64,000 bases of DNA from Siphonodentalium dalli (lineage: Eukaryota > Mollusca > Scaphopoda > Gadilida > Siphonodentaliidae), in the NCBI GenBank assembly GCA_032622095.1, contig CP136066.1:201334978-201398977 (forward strand), given 5' to 3'. The notes under the pieces were generated by a model. The model saw nothing but the letters and a program-made list of their open reading frames with translations. It was not told where the DNA came from and ran no database searches. A program made the translations under genes and the position numbers. Positions 59,764 through 64,000 of this stretch are shown in pieces (position 1 is the first letter of the stretch; every line of letters starts with the position of its first letter).

Positions 59764-60475
59764 GTGTGTGTGTGTGTGTCCTTTATAGACTAGAAAACGG
59801 CTCGACCGATTGAGCCCAAACTTGCTGTGTAGGGGTAAAAAGCCATGGGCAGTTTCATCGGACCATCGCAAGCCCGTGCGCCAACCACTCCTTCGCCATC
59901 TCCCTGCCACCGTCCTTTGAATTGATGGGTTAAATGGTTTCGTTGATGTGTGTGACCCGATGCAGGAAGGACAACTCTAAATTCACACAACGTATTGAAT
60001 ACGTATCATTTACGTTTGTATATGAGGCATCGCTATTAAAGAGCGTTTATCTCCTTGAGTGAGAATACGGCATTTGACCATCTCGGAAACTTGATCTTCA
60101 AAATGGTCAATTCAAGGTCAAATCGGGTAAAACTGGCGGATTTCGACGAATTTTTTTTATCTAGGGATACTTTTGTCCGGGGAGTGTTTTGGACGGGTCA
60201 AATTGTGACCACGATCTGACCTTGACCTTCAAATGGTTAAATCAATGTCAAATCTGGTAAAACTGGCGGATTTCGACGAAATTTTATACCTGTGTGTACT
60301 TTTGTCCGGGGAGTGTATTGGATGGGTCAAATCGTGACCAAGATCTGACATTGTCCTTCAAAATGGTCAATTCAAGGTCAAATCGGGTAAAACTGGCGGA
60401 TTTCGACGAAATTTGGTGCAAGTGCAGCACACGTGTCTCGGAAACTGTTGCGATTGCTTTTTCGAACAAAGCCAT
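59764..60475 (+). repeat. Fragments related to the Helitron-like units
   Basis: After a (TG)n tract at 59764-59779, three diverged tandem blocks of AAATGGTCAATTCAAGGTCA..CGGGTAAAACTGGCGGATTT lie at about 60090-60160, 60220-60285 and 60355-60420, each with a TTTTGTCCGGGGAGTGT link. Confidence 0.65.
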
Positions 60476-61040
60476 GTGACGAATCCCGCCAGTGGCGGCT
60501 AATGTGCTAGTATTCTATAATTACAATCATTGGTATATAATGTATGATCTTGAGCGCGTTACCATTTCTGACATTGGTTTTCTTGTAGGTCTATGGTCAT
60601 CTTTTATGCTTATACGATGGAGCTATACTAGTCCAGTCAAATTTAAACCAATAAGTATATATATCGGCAGCATATGATCTATAGTGCACTCGATGTGTTT
60701 GTTCTGTGTTTTATCAGACTACGCCAGATATAAATCCCGAGAATTCTTTGTTGAAAATCTCTTGCCATTTTTGGCTGGATTTATGCAAAACGTGTGTCTC
60801 TCCCTTAATCTTATTTGCCTTCGCATTAAATTTCCCAATTATAAGTAGTTAATTTGTTGACAAGTTCAAATAGTTATAACGGTTATCAGTTAACACCGAG
60901 GCGGGGTACAATACAGATCAGATAAGAACATACATTGTACAGACATATTGATTAGGATAGCGCAGTAATGTCAACACTTGTTTGCACATTGGTCCTAGCG
61001 TGCAGCTAAAACAGAACTGTGTACTAAATGGAGAATGTAA
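60476..61040. other. No gene recognised
   Basis: AT-rich, no supported ORF or repeat. Confidence 0.4.
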
Positions 61041-61068
61041 TCCAATTTCAATAAATTCCCGGTAAAAC
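61041..61068 (+). repeat. MITE family B, copy 3, left piece
   Basis: CCAATTTCAATAAATTCCCG then GTAAAAC matches bases 25-55 of family B. The copy continues at 63373 (ACAACGATCTAATATCGAT) after the 2.3 kb insertion. The extreme left end with TTAA is missing. Confidence 0.7.
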
Positions 61069-62102
61069 CAGGGAGGGGGGGGTCGGAAAAAATTTCCAGA
61101 CACGTATGCTACTTTTTTGCCGATGACCACTTTTTGGACCCACCCACCCCCGACCCCAAATTGTTTTCCATTTCATAGAGTTTTTCCAGCCATGTGTTGA
61201 CATCCACCCCTTGTGGAACGCAAAACACAAACATACAGAGAAAACCAGGACCAAACCTACTACATTGAGATTCAGTGAATCTAGTAATTAACAGCAGGAC
61301 TGGTTTCTAGCAGTATATTCTTGATTGCAGTGGATTTTGTCCCTAGAAACATGTGAATAGTCTGCTTACCGATCTAACACAAATAATGGTGAGTACATCA
61401 AAATACCCCAAGCTGATCATTCAGTCCCTTGGGAAAATCATAGTAAAAACAATATAGCTGAGTGTTCAAGAAAGAAAAAATGAAAAGCTTTAATTTCTCA
61501 CAAAATACTGAGCTTCCAAAGTTTACAATAAAATTTTGACAAAATATGACAAAACAGGATAGAGTTATTACGCTAGAGTCATGTGAAATAAAAATATTAT
61601 GTCCATACACCAGATATGTGATTTTGTTTTACACCAGATATGTGATTGTATTATATCAGATAGGTTGAATTATTATATGATACGTGCCACCCAAGCTCAT
61701 TAGACATTACTAAAACATGTTTATCGCACTTATAGCAATACACTAGAGCACACAGGAGCAACAATGGGAAATCAAAGAAAGTTAATGTTACGATTGATTC
61801 CAATTGATTCAGATTGGTCAGGATTGGTTAGGATTTTATAACGTTCACAGTTTATCTTGTATGAATTCAGGAATATTGTATGAGTTCAGAAAAGGCATTA
61901 TTTCTATTGGACTGCTCAAGTGTAGCATGTGAGAGTAAAGCATATAATAAAAAACAAACCTACACTTTTAGTAGAAACCTGTATTAACTCATTCGTGACT
62001 ACATGAGATTGTGAATTATTACCATTTTCTATCTCTTTTGTCACATATGAGATAATTGTGTTATCCACTCACAAGTCTAGGTATGTTACATGTTTTTTCT
62101 TT

Positions 62103-62266
62103 ATATAAGGATTAACTGTCATGTGGACTGTTTTTATGGAGATGTAACGGTGAGGTAAGTGGACATAACTTGTGTAAAACCCGAAGGGTTTTACATACAA
62201 GTTATGTCCACTTACCTCACCGTTACATCTCCATAAAAATAGTCCACATGACAGTTAATCCTTATA
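62103..62266. repeat. Near-perfect hairpin with about 80-bp arms and a 3-base loop
   Basis: Arms ATAAGGATTAACTGTCATGT ... ACATAACTTGTGTAAAACCC and inverse meet at GAA (62183-62185). Only one or two mismatches and a 2-base indel. No ORF. Confidence 0.9.
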
Positions 62267-62429
62267 TTTATATACATTTAGCGAAAAAGCCGCTTTTGTA
62301 AATATATTTAAATCGAAAAGTGTATCGTGACAAGATCAGCCCAAAATACCCAATAGCACCCTTGGCAAAAGTTAATAGGAACAATTTCTCTTCATGTTGA
62401 AACCCATGATGTATTAAGTCAATCCTGCG

Positions 62430-62605
62430 CCCAAAGCATTACGCGTTCGTCTTTCCAAACCTAATGACGTATCGATGGTGTTATTAGCTTGGAGTTATGA
62501 GGCGTTACGCATTCACCGAGAAATAACTGCAACTAGCCACGTGGGCGCCGGCCAATCAGAATGCTGGATTTAGTGATGACAACACTTGGTGTGTAAATAT
62601 ACATC
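62430..62605 (-). repeat. Dispersed repeat D, copy 2
   Basis: Inverse of 25421-25600, with CGCATTCACCGAGAAATAAC, AGCCACGTGGGCGCC and CAGAATGCTGGATTTAGTGA. Lies within the hAT-like element. Confidence 0.75.
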
Positions 62606-63372
62606 AGTGTATACATCAGTGTTTATTGTTATCCTCCTCCCTATTTTCCACCCTTCTGATTGGCCCATGTCTTGTCACGTACCGGGCGACAAATCACACT
62701 GTCGCCCGCTGACACATTGTTTTTGTCGCCCGCCTGATGTTATATTGCAAGAATATCTCCAAACACATACTGCAGTAACTCATCTATTTCACATCACTAT
62801 ACGTGATTAAAAATCATAGATCTTATATACCCCACGGATTCGCAATACACACCAGTTGTGGTGTTTGCTAATTTGCATATATTTAGTGAACACTAATATT
62901 CGAACTTTTAAGTTGATACTTTTATCGGACAAGCGTTATTATTTACTTTTTACATCGATTCAATTTGTTCATGTCGACATTATGATGCAAGATTGAAAGA
63001 GAGGATCCCTTGAAGTTGGTTGGTTATATATGTTTGCTGGTAGACAACGTAATGCATACGTTTGTCGCGAATGAATAGTACTGTACGCGTATCCTCCGCG
63101 ATGTCTGCAATGTGATCATAGAATTATTTTATGTGAGGATCGCCATGAGCACTGACACATATGAATGTACATTGATGAAGTTGACAACTTCCCAATAGCT
63201 TTCGGGGAAGACCGTTATGAAATGAACATAGCGAGTAAATTGCGCACACAAGACGACATTGAATATGTCACATTGCAGAAGACGAGAACATACCTATTTG
63301 TCACGGAAAAAATTGCTTTGTGCTTATTTTGACACCCCCACCCCCCGCATACGTGTCGGAAATCCCCCCCTG

Positions 63373-64000
63373 GTAAAACAACGATCTAATATCGATAATA
63401 AATAGAAAAATAATTAATTTGAGTCGACGGTGTTTTATGTAAATTTTCAGTTTAACAGGTTATCATAAAATCAATTTAAATAATTTAACATAAATATATA
63501 ATTTTATTTTGACTCAAAGATACGGAGGGCTATCGCGATGGGTATTGATATTAAACTAGTAACAAAATCCACGAAAAACAATATAGACAGATAATGGTCT
63601 ACACCAATCATAACTATCGCCTACATAGTATGTTTGTCAAGTTCATTAGCACGCCCGCGTGTATACAGTGGCCCAAATTATAAAATTCCGTGGTCCCATG
63701 TAAGTTTTATGGTTTTCCGGTTTATTAGTTTAAAAGTCGAACTGCGCGACCAGGAGGTCGGTCACTGGTTTATTAGTTTAAAAGTCGAACTGCGCGATCA
63801 GGGGGCCGGTCACCGGTAAACGGTGTAGATGGGAATTTCAATTTCGTTTATTGTCCTTTACATTATTATGTCAATAAATGTTCATTTTTGGTTTGTGACA
63901 AGCTATGTCAATTACCAATAAAAGAAATTTAAAAGATAATTTGTAAGTCTTATATTTCAGCTTTTTTGATATTTTTCGTTCTGCAGCCCACTGATGGTTG
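63373..64000 (+). repeat. MITE family B, copy 3, right piece, and flank
   Basis: The first 110 bases follow family B (ACGATCTAATATCGATAATA, GTCGACGGTGTTTTATGTAA). Its right end is not visible. A 50-bp tandem duplication, TTTATTAGTTTAAAAGTCGA + ACTGCGCGA, lies at 63719-63820. Nothing else is recognised to the window end. Confidence 0.55.

Larger units (their letters stand above)
61069..63372. mobile_element. Poly-G-ended hAT-like element, 2.3 kb
   Basis: Begins CAGGGAGGGGGGGGTCGG, then TTTCCAGACACGTATGC. Ends inversely with GCATACGTGTCGGAAAT, then C7 and TG. A 7-bp flank GTAAAAC lies at 61062-61068 and 63373-63379. It interrupts MITE family B, whose other copies give the empty site. Related at its end to 19596-20099. 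CAGGG ends suggest hAT, but no transposase is recognised. It carries a hairpin at 62103-62266 and repeat D at 62430-62605. Confidence 0.7.

Noticed and set aside
57779-59910. Overlapping ORFs with a YFRPGTNIGIL-like peptide on both strands
   Set aside because: They lie in inverse copies of the Helitron-like repeat and do not extend across unit borders.
1-64000. tRNA, rRNA or snRNA genes
   Set aside because: I looked for tRNA B-box-like GGTTCGANTCC and cloverleaf context and saw none that held up.

Overview
This window reads as nuclear DNA of an invertebrate animal, probably a marine lophotrochozoan or similar. It is AT-rich, has introns with GT..AG borders, and consists almost entirely of nested transposable elements and satellites. 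There are no operons, Shine-Dalgarno sites or dense ORFs. The species cannot be fixed from the sequence. All calls were made by eye; no database was searched.

Region 1 (about 0.7-7.6 kb) is a decayed LINE reverse-transcriptase gene cut in two places. One break is a 1.7 kb TIR element with a TAA duplication. The other is a TTAA-flanked element that itself contains a second TTAA element, which contains a fragment of another LINE. Removing the layers restores the LINE reading order. Region 2 (7.1-21.2 kb) is dominated by inverted repeats: a pair of arms at 7.7/12.1 kb, a 7.2 kb imperfect palindrome (13.2-20.4 kb) carrying a 45-bp minisatellite and a hAT-like insertion in one arm, and a palindrome of palindromes at 20.7-21.2 kb. 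TTAA-flanked MITEs recur throughout.

Region 3 (21.6-25.3 kb) holds the only convincing host gene. Three phase-compatible exons on the + strand end in a stop codon, and the introns are filled with repeats. The encoded C-terminus looks weakly UBA-like, but I do not recognise the protein.

Region 4 (30.8-40.5 kb) is a Ty3/gypsy-type LTR retrotransposon on the minus strand: gag with zinc knuckle, DSG protease, RT, RNase H and DD35E integrase. Its 183-bp LTRs are nearly identical, yet the coding region has several frameshifts and a stop. Its 5' LTR was later hit by a TTAA MITE and by a 3.8 kb DNA transposon with roughly 50-bp TIRs and subterminal repeats. That transposon carries an Asn/Asp-rich ORF relic and a divergent C2H2 zinc-finger ORF and is the most novel-looking object here.

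Region 5 (42-64 kb) contains more MITEs, palindrome-rich AT DNA, a 4.2 kb TIR element containing a 5'-truncated LINE, three tandem-repeat arrays (about 30 bp, about 280 bp with higher-order structure, and 25 bp), a Helitron/Helentron-like cluster rich in TCAAGGTCA motifs, and a poly-G-ended hAT-like element with a near-perfect 80-bp-arm hairpin.
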